DNA of 28,486 bases from contig BJOX01000121.1 in NCBI GenBank assembly GCA_009731375.1, positions 199,314-227,799 on the forward strand, written 5' to 3'. Under the pieces are notes generated by a model, which had not been told where the DNA came from, did not search any database, and was given only the letters and a program-made list of their open reading frames with translations. This DNA is from Paulinella micropora. Lineage: Eukaryota > Cercozoa > Imbricatea > Euglyphida. This document shows positions 15,160 to 24,800 of this stretch, one piece after another. The stretch's first letter is position 1. Each line of letters opens with the position of its first letter. Both the position numbers and the translations under genes were made by a program.

Positions 15160-18100
15160 TCAATACGCGGTGGATGCGCATCTACGCCTAGCGTGGGATT
15201 ATTACTTCCCCAGGAACAAGGATCTCTGTCCCCAGCGTCTCCCCCTCCGTGGTCGCCGAGCTGCTCCCAAGAGCTCTTGNNNNNNNNNNGGCATTTGATA
15301 AACACCGTGAAAGTTCGCAGGTAGTACCGGGTGGAGAACTGGTGAAGGCCGAATCCTCCCCCTCCTCCTATGGGGCCGTAAAGCACCGCGTTTGGAATCT
15401 CCTGTGGAGACAGCTGAAGAGTCTCCCGGATATGGTCCCGAAAAGCTGTGTCTAGGTCCCGAAGCAACTTCTGGGGGAAGGGGGTCCACCCGAAGGAAAA
15501 ATCTAGGATGCTGGTGAGGAGACATGTGAGGGCTTTCCTTTTCCTTGCAAGCGAGAGGTCGAGGCTGTGTATCAACCGGGCAGTAGCCACGAACCTTGAA
15601 ATCGCGTAGTCTCTTTGGATCTGCGGGTTATTGTTGCCGTCGGTGTGGAGCCCCAGGGACCGAAAGACTTCAATTGCCGAACGGTTTCTAATCACGGTGG
15701 GGGGGCACGTCGAGTCCCGGCCGGGTGCAGTGAGAGAAATCGGGACAGCGTAGACACCTTTGCCCTCTTCACTAACCAGGCAGATGACAGAGCATTTTTC
15801 CGCCGCACAGATCTGGCGTGCGGCCCTAAGTTGCGTATAAAGAAGTGAGAAGCCCTTTTGTGCCTCGGGAATGTAGAGCTCCGGTGGACCATCCCCTCCT
15901 AGGGCTGCCCAGTTATCGTCCGCAAATTTGTGATCTGCAGTCAACGGGGGCCTCAGGGGGTAGACGGAGGTGTTCTGGGAGCGGTCGCTGCTAGTGCCAT
16001 CGTAGAACCGGTATCCTGCTGGCATAAATTGCTGGGCAGGGCACAAGCGGGTAAGGTATTCGTCGAGAACCCCGTATGTGCCCGGGCTGAGCGATCCACC
16101 TTGAGGGATCCCTCGGGAGCGGTGAATTTCGTCCGGCAAAACAGCAGACTTCCCTGTAGAGTCCGGGACCTTGAGCTTGAGCGGGGAGTCTTTGAACCGA
16201 TGGCGGAGGAAAGCAAACAGCTCGGGGAACTCCCCCTCCTGAGCCACCACATGGGAGTACGCTTCGCAGATGTAAGTGAGCTCCGCGCGGTCAAACGCCT
16301 TGCGGATGTCAGTGGAGAAGATGATAAGCGTCTTTTTCTTACCTGTAATCTTGGGGGCTGCCCGTAAATCGGCCAACATCAACCGCAGCACCATGTTCCA
16401 TTCATCGCACCCACTCACAGTTGTTGTGTTGGCTTTAGAAGTCTTCCGGATGCACCCTGTGTGGAGCTTGAAGGACTCAACCCGAAAAGTGACGAGTTTT
16501 TCGTAGAGGTTGAGGATCGCGTTCGAAACCGTGATGCCCCGCCAGTCGGATACATTTGCGCCTGTCCCAGTCCCCTTCCAAATCTGGCTGAGAATCCCCG
16601 GCTTCCAGTCCTTTGGTAATCTCTTCTCCTTCCAGCAATGGGAGAAGAAAGATCCTAATTGGATCTTCGCGTCTTGCGAGAGGAGCTTGAAGATGTCGGG
16701 GGGTATACCATCGTCTCCCGGAGCAGGACCCTTTTTGGCCTGAATTGCATGCTCGATTTCACCCAACGAGAGCGGCCGACGAGCCAGATCGAGCGCCTGC
16801 TCTCGAGAGAGCGGGGGGGGGAGGCACTTGAAGATATTGACGAATTGCTTGACCCGGTCCCCAGGAATATGAGACTCTTGGAACGGCCCTACAAGGAGAA
16901 GCCGTCCGTTGGAGTCTCGGGGCGGGGCCGAGCGCAGCCTCTCCCACTCCCGAATCCTCTGTAGCCGGGTCACTCTTCTTAGGACCGCCCACTTGGCGAG
17001 GCGGTCTGCACACTCATTTAGACGGAAGGTCCACTCAAAACTGCGTTCTTGGTGGGACTTGACCCAGTGGAAAGAGATCGGAGCAGTCTGCACGTGAAAG
17101 CGAAAGATGGCATCCCATAGGGGGGGCTTCGACCGCGTCTTGAACAGTTCGTGGGCCTCCCCTTCCAGATTCGCGTCCGATAGGGCCCGGTAGTCGGTGT
17201 AGACATGGACTCGCCGGGGCCTCCAGGCCATCTCCCGGATGAATTGGAGGCCCCCTGCCATAACTGCCAACACTTCCTGTTCACCACTAGAGGCTGGATT
17301 GTCCGCGTTGCCGTAGATGGCGATAATATCGCGATTGTAGAATAGGAAAGCCCCGAAGCCCGCAGCGTTGCCATGTTCGGGAAAGCAGGATCCATCGGTA
17401 ACGAGGATAGCGTCCCATGGTGACAGGGAGCCTGGAGACAGCTCGTCAGGTCGATCGAGGCGCGGCGCAAGGCGAGCAACAGGGAACCGTTGTTGGAATT
17501 CGTCAGGGAGCGAGCTGAGGCGCAGAGCAAACGCGTTGGATTGGAGTCGGATGATCAGGCCCCGGGTGTCCTCTCCGTTAGGAAGGTGGATACCCAGGTA
17601 CTCCCCTGCTTCAGCTTCCAGGAACTCCATAAGCTTGGGAACCAAGTCAACGGGAGGGGCTGTATACACATCCTGAAGGGGAAGGTTGGCAGTATCCCAT
17701 CTCTTAAGCTCATCTGAATTACGGTTCGGTCTCCGTTCGTTGTCATCCTCCGGCGGGAACTGCACTGTGTACTGGCGAAGGGACGGTGCCTTGTGGGCAT
17801 TCATGAGGGACCTCATCCCTTCCACCCCCGCCTGAAGGGCTACCTCGGCAGATGACTGGATGACAGATTCCGTCTCACTGGGGAGAAGGGAAAGGGGGGC
17901 AGGATCCACATTACCTCGGAACACCAGATTGGTGAAATGCCCCTTGTCGATAACCTCCCCCGGTCTGAGGATCGGCGCACGGAGCCTGTCGCTTCCGAGA
18001 AGGAGCTCTCTCTGGTTATATTTGGAGTCCTCTGGGGGGGTCCATAGTGTAGCTCCAGGCCCCATCACTTGGTGAAGTCGGCGCTCCTCGTCTGCCAGGT

Positions 18101-21100
18101 CGGAGACACGTGTGCGGTAGAGGTCTGCATAGTGCTCCCGGAGAGCTTCGGGCGGGGGGGACTCCATGGCTGAGTCCGCTTGGACACGGAGGAGGAATTT
18201 GTGCTGATTACGGTCAAAGGCTTGGTTGTGGCGAAACCTATCCGGTCTCTTAGACTCCCTCTTGACGCGCTTGATGTCCTCGAGTCGAGAGTTAATCTTG
18301 CGTCTGGCCTTGGCAAGGACCTTCAGAGCGTCGGGCAGGAGACGTGATAACTCCAGCGGGTCATCCGACGACGTCTCATCCAGGATGTGCCCCACCAGAT
18401 CCCCTTCCATTCGAAGCGTACGGCAAATGCTCATCCAGAGCCTGGATAAATGGGATCCGGGGTCCCTCGGAACCTGTCTCTGGAGGCCCCTCGTGATGGA
18501 TTGCAGGGCAGTTAGCATGCGGGGTACCTTCGTTATCTTCCGCCTGGACTTAGGGGGTCTGGGCTGCCGCCTGCTCAATGGTGGAGGAGGCGGCTGAGCG
18601 TCCTGAATGACACTTGGCAGAGCAAGGCTAGGGACAGCCGGGGGAGCAGCGTCGTTCTCTATAGGTGCGGCAGCAACTGCGGCTTGGATGGCCTGCTTCA
18701 ACGAAGCCTGGGGGGGCTGGGCCGTCCGCATGCTCTCTTCCATACACTGCTGGAAACTATCCCGCTGAGCTTGCGTCCACCTCTTGGGCTCCACTAGAGG
18801 CAGCGGGGGAGACCCGGAGACCACCGGGGCGACAATTCCATCAGGCCGGGCTTCCCTTCCCTCCGGACTCCGGGAAGAGGGGAGGGGGGGGGCTGGGCTG
18901 TCGGCTAGAGAAGGGGGGGGGAGAGCAGACTCGATGATTTCTTCTACAGAGGAGGGGAGGGGCGGTGGACCCGGGAAACGATCGAAGCTGCCAGGCGGGG
19001 AGGAGGGGGGAGAGTCAACCGGGGCGTCGAGCGAGAGGAATTGACGCTCTAGCCGATCCCGGGCGATGTCTACTCGGGCCTGAATCCAGCGCTGCAGGGG
19101 GGGGGCCTCCAGGCGGTGAGACGCGATAGATTGAACAAGCCGCTCTTCCCTACTGAGGTGCGACAATGCAGTGATGGCGTCCTCCTCGTCCTCACTATCT
19201 CCCTCTGGCAACCCTTGCTCCTCCGGAGGATCCATCTGAGGGTCACTTTCCTGAGGACTCCAAAGGATGAGGCCGACAACGATCCAGGCCGAGGCCTTTG
19301 CGAGGATCCAGTCGGGTCGAAAAAACTCCTCAGGGCCAAAAGGCGCTTCCGGGATGGAAAGCTCCAGGAGACCATCCCTGGCCCCGACATCAATAAAGAG
19401 CATTGTGAGCTGCAGGATCGTTCTGAGGCGTTTGTAGCGAACAGCGGGCAGGGAGATGCCGAGAGGGCCGATGAACCGAGGCGCGTGGTCCCACGCCGGA
19501 GTCTCAGACCTGAAGTTGGCTGTGTGGTGGAGCAGGATGCGTCCCTTGATATCCTGTGCCCGAACAATGAGGACCCGCGGGCGGCGTCGCTGGACATAGC
19601 GAAGAACCCGTGGGGAGGAGAGTGCATGCCAGGAGGTGAGGAGCATGAGACTCCCGTCCTGGACAATGGATTCCAACGCCTTGGTGGTCCTGTCTGCCAA
19701 TGGATTCCTGGATCGAAGGTGAAGCTGAGCTCCGAAGGAGGGAGATAGGAGAAACATCTGGCTTAACCATTGGTTGAGAGCTCCTTGGGAGAGCCGTGGC
19801 GCAGTGGGGGGGACCACCTTTTGTGGTGGAAAAGCCAGAAGTGGTTCTCGTACGTGCGAGGTGAGCGACAGGACATTGGTGCCATGGAAGCGCTCCAGAT
19901 TGTATCTGAGCGTCGCAAAGGCAAGAGAGGCCTGCGCGCCTCCCCGAAGCCCGTCCCGAGACTGCTTGAAATCGCTAAACCACTTGGCGGACGGCTGGGG
20001 AAGGTGCTCCCGCATGCCTTGTTTGTAGACCCTGTAGACAGTAGAGAACCCCAGGGGGGCGGAGGAGGGCACTGGGCTACGGGGGAGGAGGTGCCGTTCA
20101 ATGGACATGCCTTGCCCCAGCAGGGAGAACGCCCGAGAGTTGAAGGAGGCTGCATTGGTGGAATGCTCATCCTTCTTATCCGCTGCCATCTTCCGCAGGT
20201 TCCTAATAATCTTGCGTAGGCGCTGACGGAAATGTCGATTAGTCTTTGAGGCTGAGCTCAGTCCCAAGGCTGGGCGCTGGGCTGCGGAAAACGGGTGAAG
20301 AACCGCGACGGGGTCAGGAAGGGAGGAGACTGTCCGCTTGAACAGAAGTTGCACTCCATACGAAGCAATCACCCTGCATGCAGTCAGGTTATGGAGGACC
20401 GAAACGGAGTCGTCGTCACACTTCACCCACTCCCCTGAACTGTTGCGGTCCAGGAGGAACGCGTGGGGAAGTTGCCGCGAGCGTGCGTTGCCTTCCATCT
20501 GAATGCAAATAACGCTTTGGAGAGAGTAGGAGGCCGGCTGCCCGTCTTGCGTCCACCGGTGGTCAAGAACGAGCGAGGGCAGGACAGAGATGTTGTGGTG
20601 CGCGGATCGAAGGGACCGTAGGTTCTGGAGTCCCAGCGGCCGATGAATGTCGAGGAGAAGACATTCTGCATGTGTCTGCAGCGTCCGAGTAGTCGCCCCT
20701 TGCCTGCCTCCGCAGTGGGCACAGCGGAAAGACTCAGAAGGACCACCAAGCAGCCATCTGTCCACGAGCTCAGAGAGGGGGAACGGGGAGCGGTCGCCGG
20801 CCAGGAGAGACAGGGAGAGAGGAAGAGCCCACGTGGAGGAAAGAGAGGTAGTGGAGCATCCCTGGCACGATGAAGTCGAAACCACGTGAGGGAGCCACGA
20901 TTCCATAGACACTCCCCTCGGGAGGAAAGAGGGCCCGGCGTCCCGGAGCAACAACAGTAGGCCCCGAGCTGCCAGTCCGGTGTCGCCGCCGTCATGAAGG
21001 TCCGGACTGGGGAGGGTGCTGCGGAGAACAACCGGGTAGCGGAACCAGGCACAGGAGATGGGCTGGAATTCTTGCGAGGAGCTCTTCACCTGGGGGCGAA

Positions 21101-21611
21101 GCTCAGCCATCGTATTAATGATAGCGCTGATGGCCGTCATCTGAGGTCCGATCATGGACCTGGGTGGGCGTGCCGAGGCCCAGTTCCGTAGGAAAGCGGG
21201 AAGCTTGGGAAAGGATGAGAGGAGTTGGACCGCGCTTATTAAGAAACAGTACCGGTTATCCGGGTTCTTAATACCTCTGTAGGGAAGAGGAGGCGACTCC
21301 GCAGGAGCTTTACGGGGACATGCAGGACGACCTTTACCTTTCGTTATAATTCCGACCCCGGAGTACTCCCCCTGAGCTTTATTAGACAGCGCATTACTCT
21401 GGCTGGGGTCCGTGCTTGAGGTCAGAGTAGGCGGAGTACCGGAGGTCTCCTTCGCAAACGTCCGTCGGGGTCGAAGACCAGCGGCTTCTATCTCGTAGAA
21501 GTCTGCCATCTTGTCTTCCTGATCCTTAAGGGAAGCCTGCATCTGGCGAGTGAGCTGACTTTCCTGTCGGATTGCGCGGATATCCTCAGGGCTGAAGAAG
21601 ATTCCTCCCAT
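15087..21611 (-). CDS. ORF2: USP-like peptidase, RNase H and non-LTR reverse transcriptase
   Basis: 2174 codons from the first ATG (21611); the frame is open back to 21845, overlapping ORF1. (1) A C19/USP-like peptidase: Cys box with Cys122 (NRYCFLISAVQLL), a zinc ribbon pair C249/C252 and C297/C300, His383 (PHAFLLDR) and W-V-K-C-D-D-D around 397-401. (2) A long middle region without a recognised domain, then a Pro-rich linker. (3) RNase H with D1406, E1446, D1473 and D1536. (4) RT with motif A STDIRKAFD (D1768), motif B SRGIPQGGSLSPG and active site FADD (1896-1899). The RNase H precedes the RT, unlike most LINEs. After the RT the frame enters the 10-N gap; the last 65 or so codons look non-coding toward the TGA at 15087, and the true continuation is the frame at 13351-15159. 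The RT and RNase H are certain. The USP call is strong because Cys, His, Asp and zinc ligands are all in order. Confidence 0.9.
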   Translation of the reverse strand: MGGIFFSPEDIRAIRQESQLTRQMQASLKDQEDKMADFYEIEAAGLRPRRTFAKETSGTPPTLTSSTDPSQSNALSNKAQGEYSGVGIITKGKGRPACPRKAPAESPPLPYRGIKNPDNRYCFLISAVQLLSSFPKLPAFLRNWASARPPRSMIGPQMTAISAIINTMAELRPQVKSSSQEFQPISCAWFRYPVVLRSTLPSPDLHDGGDTGLAARGLLLLLRDAGPSFLPRGVSMESWLPHVVSTSSCQGCSTTSLSSTWALPLSLSLLAGDRSPFPLSELVDRWLLGGPSESFRCAHCGGRQGATTRTLQTHAECLLLDIHRPLGLQNLRSLRSAHHNISVLPSLVLDHRWTQDGQPASYSLQSVICIQMEGNARSRQLPHAFLLDRNSSGEWVKCDDDSVSVLHNLTACRVIASYGVQLLFKRTVSSLPDPVAVLHPFSAAQRPALGLSSASKTNRHFRQRLRKIIRNLRKMAADKKDEHSTNAASFNSRAFSLLGQGMSIERHLLPRSPVPSSAPLGFSTVYRVYKQGMREHLPQPSAKWFSDFKQSRDGLRGGAQASLAFATLRYNLERFHGTNVLSLTSHVREPLLAFPPQKVVPPTAPRLSQGALNQWLSQMFLLSPSFGAQLHLRSRNPLADRTTKALESIVQDGSLMLLTSWHALSSPRVLRYVQRRRPRVLIVRAQDIKGRILLHHTANFRSETPAWDHAPRFIGPLGISLPAVRYKRLRTILQLTMLFIDVGARDGLLELSIPEAPFGPEEFFRPDWILAKASAWIVVGLILWSPQESDPQMDPPEEQGLPEGDSEDEEDAITALSHLSREERLVQSIASHRLEAPPLQRWIQARVDIARDRLERQFLSLDAPVDSPPSSPPGSFDRFPGPPPLPSSVEEIIESALPPPSLADSPAPPLPSSRSPEGREARPDGIVAPVVSGSPPLPLVEPKRWTQAQRDSFQQCMEESMRTAQPPQASLKQAIQAAVAAAPIENDAAPPAVPSLALPSVIQDAQPPPPPLSRRQPRPPKSRRKITKVPRMLTALQSITRGLQRQVPRDPGSHLSRLWMSICRTLRMEGDLVGHILDETSSDDPLELSRLLPDALKVLAKARRKINSRLEDIKRVKRESKRPDRFRHNQAFDRNQHKFLLRVQADSAMESPPPEALREHYADLYRTRVSDLADEERRLHQVMGPGATLWTPPEDSKYNQRELLLGSDRLRAPILRPGEVIDKGHFTNLVFRGNVDPAPLSLLPSETESVIQSSAEVALQAGVEGMRSLMNAHKAPSLRQYTVQFPPEDDNERRPNRNSDELKRWDTANLPLQDVYTAPPVDLVPKLMEFLEAEAGEYLGIHLPNGEDTRGLIIRLQSNAFALRLSSLPDEFQQRFPVARLAPRLDRPDELSPGSLSPWDAILVTDGSCFPEHGNAAGFGAFLFYNRDIIAIYGNADNPASSGEQEVLAVMAGGLQFIREMAWRPRRVHVYTDYRALSDANLEGEAHELFKTRSKPPLWDAIFRFHVQTAPISFHWVKSHQERSFEWTFRLNECADRLAKWAVLRRVTRLQRIREWERLRSAPPRDSNGRLLLVGPFQESHIPGDRVKQFVNIFKCLPPPLSREQALDLARRPLSLGEIEHAIQAKKGPAPGDDGIPPDIFKLLSQDAKIQLGSFFSHCWKEKRLPKDWKPGILSQIWKGTGTGANVSDWRGITVSNAILNLYEKLVTFRVESFKLHTGCIRKTSKANTTTVSGCDEWNMVLRLMLADLRAAPKITGKKKTLIIFSTDIRKAFDRAELTYICEAYSHVVAQEGEFPELFAFLRHRFKDSPLKLKVPDSTGKSAVLPDEIHRSRGIPQGGSLSPGTYGVLDEYLTRLCPAQQFMPAGYRFYDGTSSDRSQNTSVYPLRPPLTADHKFADDNWAALGGDGPPELYIPEAQKGFSLLYTQLRAARQICAAEKCSVICLVSEEGKGVYAVPISLTAPGRDSTCPPTVIRNRSAIEVFRSLGLHTDGNNNPQIQRDYAISRFVATARLIHSLDLSLARKRKALTCLLTSILDFSFGWTPFPQKLLRDLDTAFRDHIRETLQLSPQEIPNAVLYGPIGGGGGFGLHQFSTRYYLRTFTVFIKCXXXXKSSWEQLGDHGGGDAGDRDPCSWGSNNPTLGVDAHPPRIERMDRSKGRASRSDGQGTADRARH
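15280..15289. other. Assembly gap (10 N)
   Basis: Ten N at the point where the RT thumb region should continue into the C-terminal part of ORF2. Ten is probably a placeholder, so the missing length is unknown and the frame across it cannot be trusted. Confidence 0.98.
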
Positions 21612-21700
21612 GGTGCTTCTCGAAGCAGGCCGTGTGGATCCCCGCACTTGAGAAGGGGGGTGGTGCACTACGATTGTACCCGGTGGGACCGATAAAAGAG

Positions 21701-21725
21701 GGGGGGGTCCCGGGGGGGGGGGGGG
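21701..21725. repeat. Poly-G tracts (7 G and 14 G on the + strand)
   Basis: G runs at 21701-21707 and 21712-21725 lie between the ORF1 stop and the ORF2 ATG. On the sense strand they are poly-C and read as Pro if the ORF2 frame is entered upstream. Long homopolymers are prone to length error, so the relative frames of ORF1 and ORF2 should be checked here. Confidence 0.9.
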
Positions 21726-21742
21726 TCCTGTACATCGGCTGC

Positions 21743-21845
21743 TTAAGCAGGTCGGCTTGTGCGCAGCCTGGCTTCCTTCTGCTTCGCAGCCACACAGCCC
21801 TGCCTGCCGCCTGTGATCGCCAAGGGTCCGGAGCTGGCCTGTCGG
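21743..21845 (-). promoter_or_regulatory. ORF1/ORF2 overlap, ORF2 in the -1 frame
   Basis: ORF1 ends with TAA at 21743-21745, while the ORF2 frame is open from after a stop at 21846-21848. The overlap is about 100 nt and ORF2 lies in the -1 frame relative to ORF1. A -1 frameshift could therefore join them. No classical X-XXY-YYZ slippery heptamer was recognised, so re-initiation at the ATG at 21611 is equally possible. Confidence 0.4.
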
Positions 21846-24800
21846 TCATGGCCTTTTGTGTTTGTGCTGGCCGATGGGACATCGAGTGACGGAGTCGGCG
21901 TGGCCGCTTTGACCTTGAAAGGAGACACAACGGTGGTCGATCCGTCTTCGACAGGCGTGGCTTGGGTTTCGGGATGCAGACTGAGGGGGGGCGGTGCCTG
22001 CAGCCGGGGTAGAGGGGGGGCAGGACGTCGTCCAGAATCAGCAGGGCCAGCAGCGGCGGGGGGCAACGTAGAGCTGGTGGGGTTTGGTCGTTTACGTTTA
22101 CGTTGCAGGCGTCGGCGGGCGTACTCGTACTGCTTCCGATTGCGACGGTTTGGCAGCAGGGCGGCCTGGGAGTTCCACACCCCCTGTCGGAGAATGGTCG
22201 AGCTAGGCAGGAGACCTAGCAGTGTAAGCCACCCCTCCTTGTACGCTCGCTCGAGATCCTGCTGGCGGACCGCAGGGAGGGAGTCCCACGCATCTCCGGA
22301 TCTGGCGTGGCTGATAATGCTACGGAGGGCATCTAAGCGGAGGGGGCAATCGGGGGAAACTCGGTGTATCCAGTCCGGATTTGAGCTGTACTTGTTGCAG
22401 ATGCTTGCCCCTATCTCGCGGACGAGGGCAGGTCCCAGGTGACAGCTGGAGGACAGAAAGGAGGGTAGGTCAACCATGGCCATCAGGTCGCCTCGTGGGA
22501 TCATCTTTTGAAGGGCCAACTGAGGCGCCGGTGGTGCCTCGGGGACTGGAACGCTGTTGGGAGTTGATGAGCTCGTTGGGAGGGCGGGTGACTCGGGGGG
22601 AGCCCCAGTGGGCCGCGGGGCGGCCAACGGAGATGGCTGAGGAGACCGCTGGGGTGGAGATGGTGCCGGGGCCGTATACGAAGGGGGGGCGGGGGTAGGT
22701 TCCAACGGGGCGGAGAGAGTGGAGGATGTAGAGGAGGAGGATGAGGAGGATCGGGTACGCTTGATGAGGCTGCCACGGTGGCGTGCGTTTCCAGCAGAGG
22801 GGGATGGATGGCGCCCACCACGAGGGGGGCTGGGGGAGATTCTCGCTCGCCGTGATCGAGAAGGGGCTTGCTCCCGGGGTCGGGGTCGGGATCCAGCCCG
22901 AAAACTGCATCCATCGTACGGGCGACGACGTGGCGACCGCGACCTCCGTCCGGGCCGCTCCCTCCGAGATCTTCCCCGGGGGGAGCACGACCGGGAACGT
23001 CGTCCCCGCCCCCCTTCTCTGGGAAGGAGAGGTGGGTCACTGCTTCGTGATCGAGACCTTCTTCCCCTTCGGGGGGGCGAACGTGAGACCCCAGGGGGGG
23101 GGCTCTGACCCCTCCCGGGCCGCCCCTGAGTCCTTGTGGGGGAATGTGCGCGCAGATTATCCACTCCACCTCGGCACCGGCCCTCCTTCTCGGGGCAGGG
23201 CCGGTGGGTTCCGCGTCCACGCTGAAAACGGCCGACTTCCGTCGAGCGGGGCGCGGGGGATGTTTGACGTGAACCTCGGGGATCCATGCTCACGGATGAG
23301 ATAGATCGGGGAGCTCTGGTACGAGACGTCGTCTGGGAGGGTTCGTTATCCTGCGGACGGCGCGACCTAGAACGGCTCCTCAGTGGGGGGGAACGGGCGC
23401 CAGGCGTGGAGATGCTACCCCGAGGAGGAAGTGGGCGGGGGCGTGCTGTCTGGACACCCTCCTGGCGTTTCTTGGTACCCGGCTGGGGCTGCGCAGTGAC
23501 CCCGGGGGGGAACTGGGGGGGGGGGGGCTCCCGACTGGTCGACTGTATTGCGTCGTTTCGCAGCCTAGGGGAAGTAGCGCCGTACTTGAGGACCGGTGGA
23601 GCAGGAGGGCGAGGAGTGGGCGGCTGAGGGGAGGGCCCAGGGGTCCGCTCACTCGATTCCATGGGTCCTCCTTCCGCGTTGTCGACCCTCTGGCTCGAAG
23701 CAAGGGAAGGAACCGGGCCAAGGGAAGAGGAGGGGGGAACCGATGCAGTTACCACAGCGATGGGGGTTGAGGGGGCCGAGAACGCACAGCTACGCTCTGA
23801 CGGACTTGCTAAGGCCTCGGGGGCGGGACGAAGGATCTCCGGAGAGGAAGCAGTCTCCGGGCCCACATGGGGCGAAGAGGGAGGGACAGTATGAGACGCG
23901 AGAGGCGGTGCGGGAGGAGGACAGTCAGTGGCCGCATGCCCAGTGAGCCGTGACGCAGAGACACCGGACGGGAATCCCCCTCTGCTGGGACCCCCATCCG
24001 AGGATGGATCGACAACATCGGGTGCGGAGGGGGCTGGAAAAGCCTGGCTCTGATCTGCGTTCTCCTGAGCGTTAAGTGACCCTTCGAGACCATGGGGTGG
24101 TAGGGCCCCGGTGGGCTCGAGCCTGTCCCTGTGTTTCCCGTCAGCAGTGGGGGACGGGATTTGGACAGATGGCGCTGTGTTCGGTGAGGAAGTCGCGGAG
24201 GGGGGGGGTCCTGCAGCCATGCGCACGGGACGCTCCGTTGATGGGCTGGGTGCCTTAATGGAGGTAGGGTACTTGTACGTCGACGGGGTACCAGGCGTGG
24301 GGGAAGGAGAAAGCGGCCGAGAGGGGGTAGGGGGGGAGGCATAAGGTGGAGGAAGAGGTGGTAATTCGGGGCCCGCTGAGCCAGGGAGAGGTGAGCCAAT
24401 CCCAGCAGGGGTGGGCTCTATATCGCAAGGAGAGTCTCCTGACGCTGGAGCCACCGTTGTGGGACCCGAGGGCGGCGGGGGGGCTGGGCTCCCCTCCAGC
24501 TCCCCTCCCTCTCCATCGGTGATACTTAGCTCCATCTGCTCCATCTGCTCCGCCTCCGTCATGATGTCACGGTCTGATACGGGCGCCACCTTCTCGGCTG
24601 AGGTGAGAGCATCCCATGCCGCATCCAGATTCTCGTCCCAGACCGTATTCACCCTCGGGCGAAGGGTCGGAGTGGCGGCGGCTGTGTCTCCCGTCTCTTG
24701 TGGCGCTTCTGCCGCTGATGGCGTGCGCTGCTCACCCACCAGTTCTCTGCTGGGCTCCGTTGTCCCTGCCCGGGACATCCCGACCGGAATTTCGTCGCGG

